64,000 bases of DNA, from assembly GCA_900547685.1 (NCBI GenBank), contig URHS01000007.1, forward strand, positions 1 through 64,000. Reading direction: 5' to 3'. Positions 16,211 to 25,958 of the stretch are shown piece after piece. The position numbers and the translations under genes are program-made. Origin of the DNA: an uncultured Blautia sp. Lineage in GTDB: Bacteria > Bacillota > Clostridia > Lachnospirales > Lachnospiraceae. A model generated the notes under the pieces. That model was not told where the DNA came from. It did not search any database and saw only the letters and a program-made list of their open reading frames with translations. The stretch's first letter is position 1. Every line of letters begins with the position of its first letter.

Positions 16211-16747
16211 CTATTTTAGAAAAAGTATACCAAACCATAAAATTTGATTTGCACTTAAAGTGAATTCCAAACCATATTTCTCGGCAAGTTCACAGACAAT
16301 AATTCCGTGACTTTCTACACAAGGGTGCATCTTTTCCGGAAAACGGCAGGGTGCATCAGGATAGGTACAGACTTCACAGATATCACAGGACTCTGTAGAA
16401 AGTGCCATACAGTCTGTTCCTTTTTCTTTAATAAAGGCTTCTATGGCTGCTGTGATTTTTTCGTGTTCTTTTCTGGTTTCCAGAGTTTCTTCAAAGTTAA
16501 TCACATCGGAAACTTCTGCAATCGTAGAAAACAGAAAACATTCTTTATAATCAAGACAGCGTTTCCTGCATTCTTCCACTGTGCCTACAGCAGGAGGACA
16601 TGCCCAAGTAGAATTGTATCGTTCACATTCTTTTTCGCAAATCCAACGTACACGGAAAGAAAACTCTATTTCTTCCGGATTAAAAAAAGCATATTGATAT
16701 ACAGGGAATTGACAAATAAATTCTTCTAATTCTTCATGTGAAATCAT
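16211..16747 (-). CDS. DUF2284 Cys-rich metal-binding protein
   Basis: A 178-aa protein with many spaced cysteines: CEKECERYNSTWACPPAVG near residues 37-55, CRKRCLDYKEC, ESCDICEVCTYPDAPCRFP and HPCVESHGI. This is the DUF2284 pattern, thought to bind metal or an Fe-S cluster. Related proteins often interact with radical-SAM or corrinoid systems, but no partner is seen here. Its start has GGAG 8 bases upstream. It is transcribed after sbcC. Confidence 0.8.
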   Translation of the reverse strand: MISHEELEEFICQFPVYQYAFFNPEEIEFSFRVRWICEKECERYNSTWACPPAVGTVEECRKRCLDYKECFLFSTIAEVSDVINFEETLETRKEHEKITAAIEAFIKEKGTDCMALSTESCDICEVCTYPDAPCRFPEKMHPCVESHGIIVCELAEKYGLEFTLSANQILWFGILFLK

Positions 16748-16773
16748 GTGTTTTACTCCTTCTTCTTTTGATT

Positions 16774-19700
16774 TTATAATTCTTCTATGGAAATTTTACT
16801 TCCTCCTTCCCCTGCCTTAGCAGGTTCAATGAGTAAATGTACGGGAATACGGGATTTAATTTCTTCTACATGGGTAATAACGCCTACGCTTCGTTTTTTA
16901 TTTCTTATTTTTTCTAAAGCTTCCATTACTACTTCTAAGCAATTCTCGTCTAATGTTCCAAATCCTTCATCTAAGAAAAACAGTTCCAAAGGCGCTGCCC
17001 CCTTCATCTGAATTTGTGAAGATAAAGCAAGAGCCAGAGCCAGCGAAGCCATAAAAGTTTCTCCTCCTGACAAAGTAGACGCAGGTCTTGACACCCCGCC
17101 GTTTTTATAGTCACGAATAATAAACGAGGTATTTTCATCAATTTCCAAACCGTAAGTATTTCCTGTCATTTCTTTTAAGCTCACATCGGCTTCTCTTGCA
17201 ATATGTTCTAAATAATAACGAGAAATATATTCGACAAAACGTTTTCCTCGAAACAGTCCTTCCAACTCAGAAAGAATATCCAGTTTATGACGAATTTTCT
17301 CCAAAATGAAAGAAACTTTTTCTTTTTCTTCCCATGCGACTTTCATTTGCTCCAGCTCTTTTCGTATTGCACCAAATCGTTTGTTTTCTTCTGTTGTTTC
17401 ATGTTCCATTTTCTGTATTTCTTCTTCAAGTGAAACAAATTCAGATTTGTCTATACGCTCTTTTTTCAGCTTTTTCTTAATTTGCTGAAGCTGTTCCTGC
17501 ATACGGATTTTTTCTTTTTGAAAATTTTCAATCTTTTCTTTTATCTTAAATAATTTTTTTTCTTTTGTATAATATTTTTCAATATAATTCTCTTCTGTAA
17601 CAGAACAGCTTTTCATTTTTTCCTGTAAAAGCTTATGTTTTTGTAGACTGTCTTTTTGGGAAGCTTCTGCAAGAGCCTTTACGGCAGCTAACTTCTGGGC
17701 AACTTCTTTCTCTTTTACGGTAGCTTCCTCTAAAACATTTTTTGCATGTTCATATTGTTGATTTAATACAGCAATGGACAGTTCTGTTTCTTTTAATCTT
17801 TCAGAAATATTTTCTTCTGTTCCGGCTTTTTCTAAAATTCTTCCTTTAATTTCCAGAAGCTTTTCTTCTGCTTGTTTCTGTAACAAAGAAGCTTTTGTCT
17901 GTGTGGTTGTCAAATCCTGAATGATACCCTCTCCTTTTTCCCGATTTTGTATACGGGCATCCAGTTTCTGCTCTAAAGATTCCAGACATTTTTGCATTTC
18001 TTCTCTTTTTCTGTTTTTTTCCTGTAAAGCTTCATAGGCTGCTTGAAAATCCTCAATTTTCACAGCCTGCTTTTGTTTTTCCAACTCTCTTTCTTTTTGA
18101 AGAACTTCCTTGTTTTCTGCTTCCCATTCCTGTTTCCTTTCAACGTAACGTTTTTGTAAGGTATCTATTTCTGTCTCTTTTTTAGCAGTTTTTGTTTGAA
18201 GACTTTGCAATTCTTCTGTAATTTGGGGACTAATTGATAGATTTTCAAAAGCAATCTGCTCTTCCTGTTGTAATTGCGTTTTTAATCCTGCAATCGTTTC
18301 ATGAACCTTTTGTATTTCTTTTTCTAATGTTTCTTTCTGCTTTTGCAGGGACAGAATATCGGCTTTCTGCGATAATGTCTGTGTTTTTTTATGATGAACG
18401 TTTCCACATACAGGACAGGGCATACCTTCTTCCAAGGAAGCCGCCAGAATAGCTGCCATATTTTCTACATAAAGCTGCTCCTGCGCTTCTTTTTTTTCTT
18501 GCAATTCTATTTGTTTTGCCTTTGCTTTTTCTATTTCGGAGGAAAGTTTTTCACATTTCTTTTTTTGTTCTTCCCACATTTTTTGAAGGTATTCTGCTTT
18601 TTCTGTTTCCTTTTCTTTTAAATGCTGTAAAAGTTCTTGCTTTTCTCTTTCTTTTTCAACTATATTTTTTTCGTCTGCTTTAAGGTTTTTTTCAAGGACG
18701 TTTCTTCTGTTTTTCTGTTGTGTTAAATCTCTGTTTTTTTGAAATCCATCCATAATCAGTTGCTGGATTTCTGATGAAACTGCTGTTTTTATAAGTTCCT
18801 GTTGAAGAGCTGTTTTCTGTAATTTTCTTGCCTCAATATCTTGTATCAAGGCTTTCATTTTTTCCTGTGCATCCAATAGCTTTTCTGTTGTTTCTTCACT
18901 GTTTTTTTTCTGGATATAGAACCGGCTTTTCTGGATATCTCGTTCTTCTGTAAGTTTTACTGCCTCCAAAAGATTATTTTTTATTTGTTCGAGAACCGGC
19001 TTTTTCTCCTGTTTCATTTCTTCTGCTTTTTGAAATGATTGCTGGGCAGAGACAAATACTTGCCTTTTTTCCATCCACTCTTCTGTAAGAACCGTAGTTT
19101 CTTGTGTATAACCTTTTTCTTTGGCAACATTTTCCCGATAATCGGAGAGATAAGGGAACAGTCCATTGGCAATTTCTGCTTTTTTAAAATTTTCCTGTAA
19201 GGCGTTTATTTCTTCTTGCTCTTTTGCAAGTAACTTTTCCTTTTCACAGGCTGCATCGTATTCTTCCCACAATAAAATTTGTCCCTTGCTGTCTTCTAGT
19301 TTTTCCCGCATTTTTTTTAAATCAGCTTGTTTTTTAGCCAAACTTTGCTCTAATTCTGTTTCTTTTTGCTCTAAATTTTGAATTGCCTCTGTTGTAACAG
19401 ATTCATAACGGGAAAGCGCACCTTCCTTTTCTCTACGTTTTCCTTCCCACTGTACAGCTTGTTCCTTTACCAGAAAAGCAAGACGTTCTCCGTATTTTTC
19501 CAAATGGAAAAGCCGTTCTAACATTTTATTTCTTTCCATACCTTCTAATTTTAAAAACTCAGAAAACTTTCCTTGGGGTAAAACTACTGTACGGAAAAAA
19601 TCGTCTTTAGAAAGTCCCAGAACTTCTTGGCATTTCGCATTTACCGTTCCTACTCTGTCTGCTAAAATTACGGGTTCTATATCGGTAATATCGGCAAACT

Positions 19701-20019
19701 TCGCACTGTCACTGCGAATTCCCCCATCTTTTGTTCTTTTAAAGCTTCGAGCTACGAAATACTTATGAAACTGTTTTTCCTGTATAGAAAAAATATATTC
19801 CACATAAGCTTTATCTGTATTTACGTTAATGTAATTAGTACTGTTTCTGGAAGTAGTTCCATAAAGAGCCAGTGTCATGCAGTCTAAAATACTGGTTTTT
19901 CCACTTCCTGTAGGACCGAAAATCCCAAAGAGCCCCTGACTGGTCAGTTTCTCAAAATCGATTTCCTGAACCTCTAAAAAACTATTTAATCCCTTCATTT
20001 TCATGGAAATCGGTTTCAT
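16774..20019 (-). CDS. sbcC: Exonuclease subunit SbcC (Rad50-like)
   Basis: A 1081-aa ATPase arm of the SbcCD nuclease, which opens hairpins and trims DNA ends. Walker A GPTGSGKT at 35-42, then a coiled-coil with the zinc hook C535-P-V-C538 at its tip, the returning coiled-coil, the ABC signature LSGGETFMASLALALALS, and Walker B LELFFLDEGFGTLDE. It begins with AGGAGG 6 bases upstream inside the sbcD 3' end, overlapping sbcD by 38 bases. Confidence 0.96.
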   Translation of the reverse strand: MKPISMKMKGLNSFLEVQEIDFEKLTSQGLFGIFGPTGSGKTSILDCMTLALYGTTSRNSTNYINVNTDKAYVEYIFSIQEKQFHKYFVARSFKRTKDGGIRSDSAKFADITDIEPVILADRVGTVNAKCQEVLGLSKDDFFRTVVLPQGKFSEFLKLEGMERNKMLERLFHLEKYGERLAFLVKEQAVQWEGKRREKEGALSRYESVTTEAIQNLEQKETELEQSLAKKQADLKKMREKLEDSKGQILLWEEYDAACEKEKLLAKEQEEINALQENFKKAEIANGLFPYLSDYRENVAKEKGYTQETTVLTEEWMEKRQVFVSAQQSFQKAEEMKQEKKPVLEQIKNNLLEAVKLTEERDIQKSRFYIQKKNSEETTEKLLDAQEKMKALIQDIEARKLQKTALQQELIKTAVSSEIQQLIMDGFQKNRDLTQQKNRRNVLEKNLKADEKNIVEKEREKQELLQHLKEKETEKAEYLQKMWEEQKKKCEKLSSEIEKAKAKQIELQEKKEAQEQLYVENMAAILAASLEEGMPCPVCGNVHHKKTQTLSQKADILSLQKQKETLEKEIQKVHETIAGLKTQLQQEEQIAFENLSISPQITEELQSLQTKTAKKETEIDTLQKRYVERKQEWEAENKEVLQKERELEKQKQAVKIEDFQAAYEALQEKNRKREEMQKCLESLEQKLDARIQNREKGEGIIQDLTTTQTKASLLQKQAEEKLLEIKGRILEKAGTEENISERLKETELSIAVLNQQYEHAKNVLEEATVKEKEVAQKLAAVKALAEASQKDSLQKHKLLQEKMKSCSVTEENYIEKYYTKEKKLFKIKEKIENFQKEKIRMQEQLQQIKKKLKKERIDKSEFVSLEEEIQKMEHETTEENKRFGAIRKELEQMKVAWEEKEKVSFILEKIRHKLDILSELEGLFRGKRFVEYISRYYLEHIAREADVSLKEMTGNTYGLEIDENTSFIIRDYKNGGVSRPASTLSGGETFMASLALALALSSQIQMKGAAPLELFFLDEGFGTLDENCLEVVMEALEKIRNKKRSVGVITHVEEIKSRIPVHLLIEPAKAGEGGSKISIEEL

Positions 20020-21223
20020 TTTCGTCCTCCTTTTTTAAGATTTCCTGTAAAGTTTCTAAAATTTCCTCTTCAGGCAAAACCCCTTTCTTTTCCTGATAAT
20101 AATCTAAAAATAACTCCAAAAAACTCTTTTCTGTAAAAACAGTTCTCGTCTTTTTTTGTTCTGTTTCAGGAAAAATAGGGATGACTTCTAAGATATCTTC
20201 TTTATAACTTTTTAATTCTTTTAACTGTTCTTCCCGGATATAGGTATCTGTATAAATCTGCAAATATACATAACAAGGACGGTTTTGATTTTCCTCACAT
20301 TTTTTCAGTGCTTCTTCATAATTTTTACAAACCCATTTTTCAATAGGCTTTGGATTGTCAAAATAAAATTCCTTTACTACGGCTTCTTCCTGAGGATGTA
20401 AAGTGACAAGAGAACATTGTTTTGCAATCACTGTTTCCTGCAAACGATAAGGTAAAGGTGAGCCACTATAGCGAATTCTTCCATGACTTCCTATGACTTT
20501 TTGTGGTCTGTGTACATGCCCCAAAGCTACATACTGGGCTTTTTCAGGAAATACTTCAGGAGAAAGCAAATAGCTGTTCCCCAACATCATTCCCTGTTCT
20601 GAACCATCTTTTTTGCAGCCTAAAGTAAAAACATGGCTTACCAGTACGTTTATGGTATCTTCTTTATACCAACTTGCTTTCTTTTGAAACAATTCTCCTA
20701 TTTTTTCTGCATAATCTGCTGCCCGTTTCTCATCACTGTCTTCTTCCCGATACAAGACTTCATTTAATGTTTTTTCACTGACATAGGGAATGCAAGCAAA
20801 AACCGCTTTTTCACCTTTACAGGAAAAAGAAAATACACCTTCTTCTAAAGACTCTATTTCAAAATTTCCGTATTTACCGGAAGGAATTTTAGTTCGAGGT
20901 GTCCCATAAATAATAATACCATGCTCCCTTGCCAGCGGAACAATGGCTTCCAGACGGGAGGGCTGATCATGGTTTCCTGCAATCAAAACCACCAGCCGCT
21001 GTCCTTGTCTGCTTAATTCTTTTAATGTATGGTATAAAAGCATTTCTGCGCCTGCAGAAGGATGCCCATTATCAAATACATCTCCGGCAATACAGACAAC
21101 GTCTGCATTGGTTGCGTCTGCAATGGAAACAAATTGTTCCAAAACAACCCGTTGTTCCTCCAGCCTGCTTTTTCCTTCCAGAAGTTTTCCGATATGCCAG
21201 TCTGCGGTGTGTAATATTTTCAT
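19982..21223 (-). CDS. sbcD: Exonuclease subunit SbcD (Mre11-like)
   Basis: A 413-aa manganese-dependent nuclease subunit. The metallophosphoesterase motifs are complete: HTADWHIGK, GDVFDNGHPS, GNHDQPSR, VLVSHVF and ALGHVHRPQ. The C-terminal capping region (KNYEEALKKCEEN...) precedes an acidic tail. It forms one operon with sbcC. Confidence 0.95.
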   Translation of the reverse strand: MKILHTADWHIGKLLEGKSRLEEQRVVLEQFVSIADATNADVVCIAGDVFDNGHPSAGAEMLLYHTLKELSRQGQRLVVLIAGNHDQPSRLEAIVPLAREHGIIIYGTPRTKIPSGKYGNFEIESLEEGVFSFSCKGEKAVFACIPYVSEKTLNEVLYREEDSDEKRAADYAEKIGELFQKKASWYKEDTINVLVSHVFTLGCKKDGSEQGMMLGNSYLLSPEVFPEKAQYVALGHVHRPQKVIGSHGRIRYSGSPLPYRLQETVIAKQCSLVTLHPQEEAVVKEFYFDNPKPIEKWVCKNYEEALKKCEENQNRPCYVYLQIYTDTYIREEQLKELKSYKEDILEVIPIFPETEQKKTRTVFTEKSFLELFLDYYQEKKGVLPEEEILETLQEILKKEDENETDFHENEGIK

Positions 21224-21272
21224 AAAATAAACCTGCTGCTTTCTATACTGTATTCTTCTCCTATTCTAACAT

Positions 21273-21300
21273 TTGCCGGAAAGGAAAAAAAGAGTATAAT
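21273..21300 (+). promoter_or_regulatory. Probable lgt promoter
   Basis: TTGCCG at 21273-21278, a 16-base spacer, and TATAAT at 21295-21300. A second TATAAT preceded by TGG lies at 21322-21327 and could be an extra extended -10 start. Confidence 0.6.
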
Positions 21301-21370
21301 GATTTTTTTCAGAAAAGATGGTATAATGGGAAAGCAAATGAAATTTGAGATAAGAAAGTGAGATGCAAAA

Positions 21371-22144
21371 ATGAAAAATGATTTATTTTCCATAGGACCT
21401 CTTACCATACACAGTTATGGTTTAATGATTGCTTTAGGTATTTTGGTTTGTGTTTTCATGGGAATGTATCGGGCAAGAAAGTATGGGTACAAAGATGAGG
21501 CTGTTTTAGACATTGCTATTTTGGGTATTTTAAGCGGCTTTGTCGGGGCAAAACTATTATATGTTTTTGTAGAATTTGACCGTTTTCTGGCAAACCCCAT
21601 GGACGTATTAGGCTCAGAAGGATTTGTGGTTTACGGAGGAATTATTGTAGGTGCTTTGGCAGGAATTCTTTACTGTCGTATAAAAAAATTACCTTGTTGG
21701 GAATATTTCGATTTATTAGCACCATCCATTGCCATTGCTCAAGGATTTGGAAGGATTGGCTGTTTCCTTGCAGGCTGCTGCTATGGAAGACCAACCGATG
21801 CCTTTTTGGGGGTAACATTTCCGGAAGGAAGTTTTGCGCCGGCAGGTGTTCCTCTTATCCCCACACAGCTTATTTCTTCAGCAGGAGATTTCATCATTAC
21901 AGGTATTTTGCTTATCTACAGTAAACATAATAAGAAAGCCGGAAATGTTGGTATTCTTTATATGCTGCTTTACGGAATTGGCAGATTTCTTGTGGAATGT
22001 TTAAGAAGTGATGACAGAGGAACCGTTGGACTTCTTTCTACCTCACAGTTTATTTCCATTGGGATTGTAATTTTGGCAATTATACTGTTTTTCAGACATA
22101 AAATTTTCAAAAATACCAAAAAAGAAAATATCGAAGAAGCATAA
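21371..22144 (+). CDS. lgt: Prolipoprotein diacylglyceryl transferase Lgt
   Basis: A 257-aa multi-pass membrane enzyme that transfers diacylglycerol from phosphatidylglycerol to the lipobox Cys of prolipoproteins. The Lgt signature IAQGFGRIGCFLAGCCYGRP is intact, as are HSYGLMIALGIL near the N-terminus, GGIIVGALAG, and YGIGRFLVECLRSDDRG. Seven hydrophobic segments are visible. It is a single-gene unit with its own promoter and terminator, divergent from sbcDC. Confidence 0.96.
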   Translation: MKNDLFSIGPLTIHSYGLMIALGILVCVFMGMYRARKYGYKDEAVLDIAILGILSGFVGAKLLYVFVEFDRFLANPMDVLGSEGFVVYGGIIVGALAGILYCRIKKLPCWEYFDLLAPSIAIAQGFGRIGCFLAGCCYGRPTDAFLGVTFPEGSFAPAGVPLIPTQLISSAGDFIITGILLIYSKHNKKAGNVGILYMLLYGIGRFLVECLRSDDRGTVGLLSTSQFISIGIVILAIILFFRHKIFKNTKKENIEEA

Positions 22145-22150
22145 TAAATA

Positions 22151-22192
22151 GGGAGATAAATCGATTTTTTTCGGTCTATCTCCTTACTTTTT
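22151..22192 (+). terminator. Terminator after lgt
   Basis: GGAGATA (22152-22158) pairs with TATCTCC (22177-22183), with further weaker pairing inside, followed by TTACTTTTTAT. It may also serve the convergent gene ending at 22191. Confidence 0.7.
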
Positions 22193-22853
22193 ATAAAAAT
22201 CTTTTTTTCATTTCTTTTAGTCTAAAGTAAAACTGAGAATAAAAATCCTGTTCGATTTCATAAGGCATAATATAAAAAAGCTGCAAAAGCTGAACAGAAA
22301 ACTGTTTTGATAAAGTTTCGTCTTGTGCTTTTTCCAAAAGTTCCTGTATTTCTTTTAAAAAATAATGCCAGTCTTTTACAAAAGTTTCGTATTTGTGAAT
22401 ATCTACGATTCCCAGCCATTTTTGGATTTTTACCTTTGTCTTTGGTTCCTGCGGACATTCCTTGATCTGAAGAAAATATTGAAAATCATTATTTTCATAA
22501 ATTCTCCCAAGAGGAAACATACGGCAAAAGCCTGGGCGAAAGCCGTGAATAGAACATCTTCCCTGTTCATTTAAAAAACTGCATTTTTCTTCTGCACCGG
22601 TCATCTTTAGATTGGGAAGAATAATCCCCTCTGCTACCTGTAATTCTATTGCATAAGATAACAGTTCTTCAAAACTCTGCTTTAAATTTTCTGTTAAAAG
22701 GTACACATCATAAGGATCTAAAACAATAGAATGTCCCATACCCTGACAGCATTTAGAACAGCCTTTGCAATCATTGCAGCCGGCTTTTACCATATCCTTA
22801 TGTCCATATCGTTTTCCATCAGAAATTTCAGATAAATCAATTTCTCTTATCAT
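22191..22853 (-). CDS. YkgJ-type cysteine cluster protein
   Basis: A 220-aa protein with the YkgJ/UPF0153 Fe-S or zinc cluster: GCNDCKGCSKCCQGMGHSIV near the N-terminus, CSFLNEQGRCSIHGFRPGFC, and MFPLGRI. ATG 22853 is chosen (GGAGG 9 bases upstream); it overlaps the end of the HelD gene by 17 bases. The role of the family is unproven. Coupling to HelD is a positional fact without known meaning. Confidence 0.82.
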   Translation of the reverse strand: MIREIDLSEISDGKRYGHKDMVKAGCNDCKGCSKCCQGMGHSIVLDPYDVYLLTENLKQSFEELLSYAIELQVAEGIILPNLKMTGAEEKCSFLNEQGRCSIHGFRPGFCRMFPLGRIYENNDFQYFLQIKECPQEPKTKVKIQKWLGIVDIHKYETFVKDWHYFLKEIQELLEKAQDETLSKQFSVQLLQLFYIMPYEIEQDFYSQFYFRLKEMKKRFL

Positions 22854-24885
22854 GGTTTTCTTCCTCCCATTGGTACATATACAGTTCGTGCAATGCTCTG
22901 GTGGCACAAATATACCCTGCCTGTTTCAGAAGCGGCGTATTTCTTTTCTCGGAAATTCCAAATACCTGATCAAATTCCAAACCCTTTGCCAGATAGAAAG
23001 TAGTGACCGTAAGTCCTTTTTGAAATGTAGAGCTGTCTTTATCAATATAAAAAGTCTGAGGAAATTTCTCTTTTAAATATTGATAGGCAAAAACAGCCTC
23101 TTCCTCTGTGGTGGTAATGACCGCTGCTGTTTCATATTCGTTCTCCTGAAGCTTTAAGTTTTTCAGCGCTTCATCCAGAATCTCTGTCAGAGCAGAAAAA
23201 GTCTTTTCTTCTACGGGTCTTCCATGACGCTCAAATAATTCTACATCCTGTACATTGGTAATTTTGTTCGCATAAGATGCGATTTCCACTGTATTGCGAT
23301 AACTTTTATTCATATAAATAACACGTATCTGTTTTCCATAGATTTCCGGTAAAAATTCTAATACATCTTGCACTTCTGCTTCCATAGTCTGTGCTTTGTC
23401 ACCTAAAATCGTCATTGGACAATGAAACAGTTCTTTTAAAATGATATACTGCACATAAGAATAATCCTGCATTTCATCAATAACCAAATGCTTCACTGCT
23501 TTTTGCTGTGTGGAAGAAAACAGACGATATTTTAAATAAAGCATGGGATATACATCTTCATAAGGCAATAATCGTCTTTCATAAGAACAGTATGGCAGGG
23601 GAGTGAAACCAAAGGATTTTAAAAAACGGTTATATAAAACATACAAATCTTTTGTTTCGTACATTTTCATGAATTTCCCGTAAAGCATATCCCGTTCTTC
23701 TTCCGGTAACGTACAGTCTTTTAAAGTTTCATATTCGTCTATAAAATATTCCAACACTGCTTCCATTCTGGAAAGAAGAGGGATATCCTGAAATTTAAAA
23801 TAAAATAAATTTAAAATTTCCTGTTCTGTTTTCTCAAACCCTCTGTACTCTATCGTCTGAAAATTCATAAGCTCGTCTTCTAATTCTAAAAGAAAAGCTT
23901 CCACTTCATCAAGAAAATCTTTTGACTGTTTCCAGCGCATTCTTTTTATCTGCTGTTCGTCTGCAAAAGCAAGCTCTCTTTCAATCTGATGATATCGGTC
24001 TTCACAGTCATAAACAAAGGATTTTAACTCTTTATAGGCATATAAATCAAAGCTCATTTCCTGAATATTTTCTTCCCCCAGTTCAGGGAGAATATGAGAA
24101 ATATAATCAGAAAAAACACTGTTGGGAGATAAGACCAAAATATTAGAGGATTTTAAATGTTCCCTGTCATGATATAAAAGATACGCAATACGATGAAGAG
24201 CCACAGATGTTTTACCACTTCCTGCCGCCCCTTGAATAACCATAATTTTATCTTTTGTATTTCGAATAATGGCATTTTGTTCTTTCTGAATCGTTCGTAC
24301 AATATTTTTAAGCTGCACATCTCCGTTACTTCCTAATTCAGCTTTTAAAATATCATCATCAATTTTTACATCACTTTCAAATTCATAAACCAGTTTTCCA
24401 TGACGGATTTTATATTGCCATTTTGAAGTGATTTCTCCGTGTAAAATACCTGCCGGTGCGTTATAGCTGGCAGCGCCTTTGTCATAATCATAAAATAAAC
24501 CGCTTACCGGTGCTCTCCAGTCATAGATCAAAGGAACCTGTCCTGTTTTTTCAGAAAAGTTTCCAATTCCAATATAAAACTGTTCCGGTTCTTCTTCCCC
24601 TTCGTAACAGAAATCAACTCTTCCGAAAAAAGGAGAGTCTATCATTTTCTCCAGACGCTGCCGATAAACAAGCTGTTCTTGGTTAGCATTTACCTGTTGA
24701 AAAAGCGCCTGCTGGTTATCAAAATTTTCATACCCATACTGGTCCATCTCTGTATAATTGTCCCAATAATAAGTATGCATACTTTCAATTTCTTTTTGTC
24801 CCTCAGAGAGTACATAATTGACTTCTTGAATTTTATGTTTCAGTTTTTCGTTAATAAGCGTTAAAAATTCCGTTCCCTGACTCAT
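22837..24885 (-). CDS. HelD-type UvrD-like ATPase (RNA polymerase recycling)
   Basis: A 682-aa superfamily 1 ATPase. ATG 24885 has GGAG 7 bases upstream. The long N-terminal coiled-coil (LKHKIQEVNYVLSEGQKEIE...) and the YIGIGNF... PLIYDWRAPVSGLFYDYD segment are typical of HelD, which releases RNA polymerase stuck on DNA. Walker A GAAGSGKTS, motif II VIDEMQDYS, and C-terminal motifs (TVTTFYLAKGLEFDQVFG) are present. PcrA and UvrD lack this N-terminal part, so HelD is preferred. Confidence 0.88.
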   Translation of the reverse strand: MSQGTEFLTLINEKLKHKIQEVNYVLSEGQKEIESMHTYYWDNYTEMDQYGYENFDNQQALFQQVNANQEQLVYRQRLEKMIDSPFFGRVDFCYEGEEEPEQFYIGIGNFSEKTGQVPLIYDWRAPVSGLFYDYDKGAASYNAPAGILHGEITSKWQYKIRHGKLVYEFESDVKIDDDILKAELGSNGDVQLKNIVRTIQKEQNAIIRNTKDKIMVIQGAAGSGKTSVALHRIAYLLYHDREHLKSSNILVLSPNSVFSDYISHILPELGEENIQEMSFDLYAYKELKSFVYDCEDRYHQIERELAFADEQQIKRMRWKQSKDFLDEVEAFLLELEDELMNFQTIEYRGFEKTEQEILNLFYFKFQDIPLLSRMEAVLEYFIDEYETLKDCTLPEEERDMLYGKFMKMYETKDLYVLYNRFLKSFGFTPLPYCSYERRLLPYEDVYPMLYLKYRLFSSTQQKAVKHLVIDEMQDYSYVQYIILKELFHCPMTILGDKAQTMEAEVQDVLEFLPEIYGKQIRVIYMNKSYRNTVEIASYANKITNVQDVELFERHGRPVEEKTFSALTEILDEALKNLKLQENEYETAAVITTTEEEAVFAYQYLKEKFPQTFYIDKDSSTFQKGLTVTTFYLAKGLEFDQVFGISEKRNTPLLKQAGYICATRALHELYMYQWEEENHDKRN

Positions 24886-24922
24886 AGATATTCTCCATAA
24901 TTTTAAATTTATCAAAAATATT

Positions 24923-24928
24923 ATTATA
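24923..24928 (-). promoter_or_regulatory. Extended -10 element of the HelD gene
   Basis: Minus-strand TGC-TATAAT lies about 40 bases before the ATG. The -35 region is poor (ATGACG), which fits an extended -10 promoter. Confidence 0.5.
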
Positions 24929-25017
24929 GCATAGGATACAGAGTACGTCATCTGTCTTCCGAGATTTTTATAAAATTATTTGCACATGGTTAATCACTTC
25001 CACATATTATTTAGAAA

Positions 25018-25545
25018 TTATTCGGGTTGAATTAAAACAAGTTCAGCCAATTTTCCTTTCTTTGGATTACTCTTATCAAACATATATGTAGCCAAATATT
25101 CTTTACTATTAACTTCAATCATATTCATAAAGAAATCCGGAGCATATAACTCAATTTCCATTTTTATATCACCTTGTGTGTTTATGACTGTAATTGTACT
25201 GTTTTCAGGATTAATACTCTCCACAGTTACAGGCACTATAGCTACGGAATTCTGACCTTGTGCATGAAAACCTCCCATTTGTAAAAGTAATAGGATAACA
25301 AGCAACACTGCAAACCATTTATCGCTCATACATGCCTTTTTCTGAATGATTTTCTTTATTATGGCAATAATCCAGATAACAGTGGCAAATATACAAATCA
25401 GAGGAATTGCAGAACTTAATTCATGAATTCTATAACTTATTAAAGAATAAATTCCATAAAAAGCAAATTCCTCTTGAATAAAAAAGAATCCCCATAATAG
25501 TAAACCGATAAATATTCCAATAATTCTTTTCACACCTTTATTCAT
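25018..25545 (-). CDS. Membrane protein of unknown function
   Basis: A 175-aa protein with three hydrophobic segments in the first hundred residues (IIGIFIGLLLWGFFF, IPLICIFATVIWIIAII, KWFAVLLVILLLLQM) and an outer beta-rich domain (VAIVPVTVESINPENSTITV...) of about 75 residues. No family is recognised. It follows a 69-aa membrane protein by 24 bases on the same strand, so the two probably act together. Confidence 0.65.
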   Translation of the reverse strand: MNKGVKRIIGIFIGLLLWGFFFIQEEFAFYGIYSLISYRIHELSSAIPLICIFATVIWIIAIIKKIIQKKACMSDKWFAVLLVILLLLQMGGFHAQGQNSVAIVPVTVESINPENSTITVINTQGDIKMEIELYAPDFFMNMIEVNSKEYLATYMFDKSNPKKGKLAELVLIQPE

Positions 25546-25569
25546 ATTCTACCTTCTAAACGAACATGG

Positions 25570-25779
25570 TTATTTCACCATTGAAAGTATCGCAAAAATC
25601 GTACAAAAAATAGCTGCTATTAGAAGAAAAGTACCTCCTGTTCTCATAAAAGCAATATACCAATCAGAAGGCTCACCATTTTTTACTGTGAGAAAATGTT
25701 CAATTTTCCAAAGTATTTCCGGTTTAGCAATCATCATAATACTAAGAATATATAAGAAAACAATCCACCAATAATCCAT
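25570..25779 (-). CDS. Small two-helix membrane protein
   Basis: A 69-aa protein with two hydrophobic helices (WWIVFLYILSIMMIA and TGGTFLLIAAIFCTIFAIL) around a short polar loop (LWKIEHFLTVKNGEPSDWYI). The pattern recalls DUF6199-type small proteins. Ribosome site AAAGGAG. It leads a two-gene unit. Confidence 0.6.
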   Translation of the reverse strand: MDYWWIVFLYILSIMMIAKPEILWKIEHFLTVKNGEPSDWYIAFMRTGGTFLLIAAIFCTIFAILSMVK

Positions 25780-25895
25780 ATAGTTAAATCTCCTTTCTGG
25801 TTATTTTACAACTTTTCATTTTCTATGATTTTGTGATAAAAAAATTATATCATGAATAAGACAACACCGCATCACTTTCCAAAATAAAAATAACC

Positions 25896-25928
25896 AAAAA
25901 AGAGACTAACCATTTACGGATTAGCCTC
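25896..25928 (-). terminator. Terminator after the Dabb gene
   Basis: GAGACTAACC (25902-25911) pairs with GGATTAGCCTC (25918-25928), with one bulge and one G-T pair. On the minus strand TCTTTTTTGG follows. Confidence 0.7.
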
Positions 25929-25958
25929 CTTAGCCAAAGTCAAAATCACCTGACTTTT

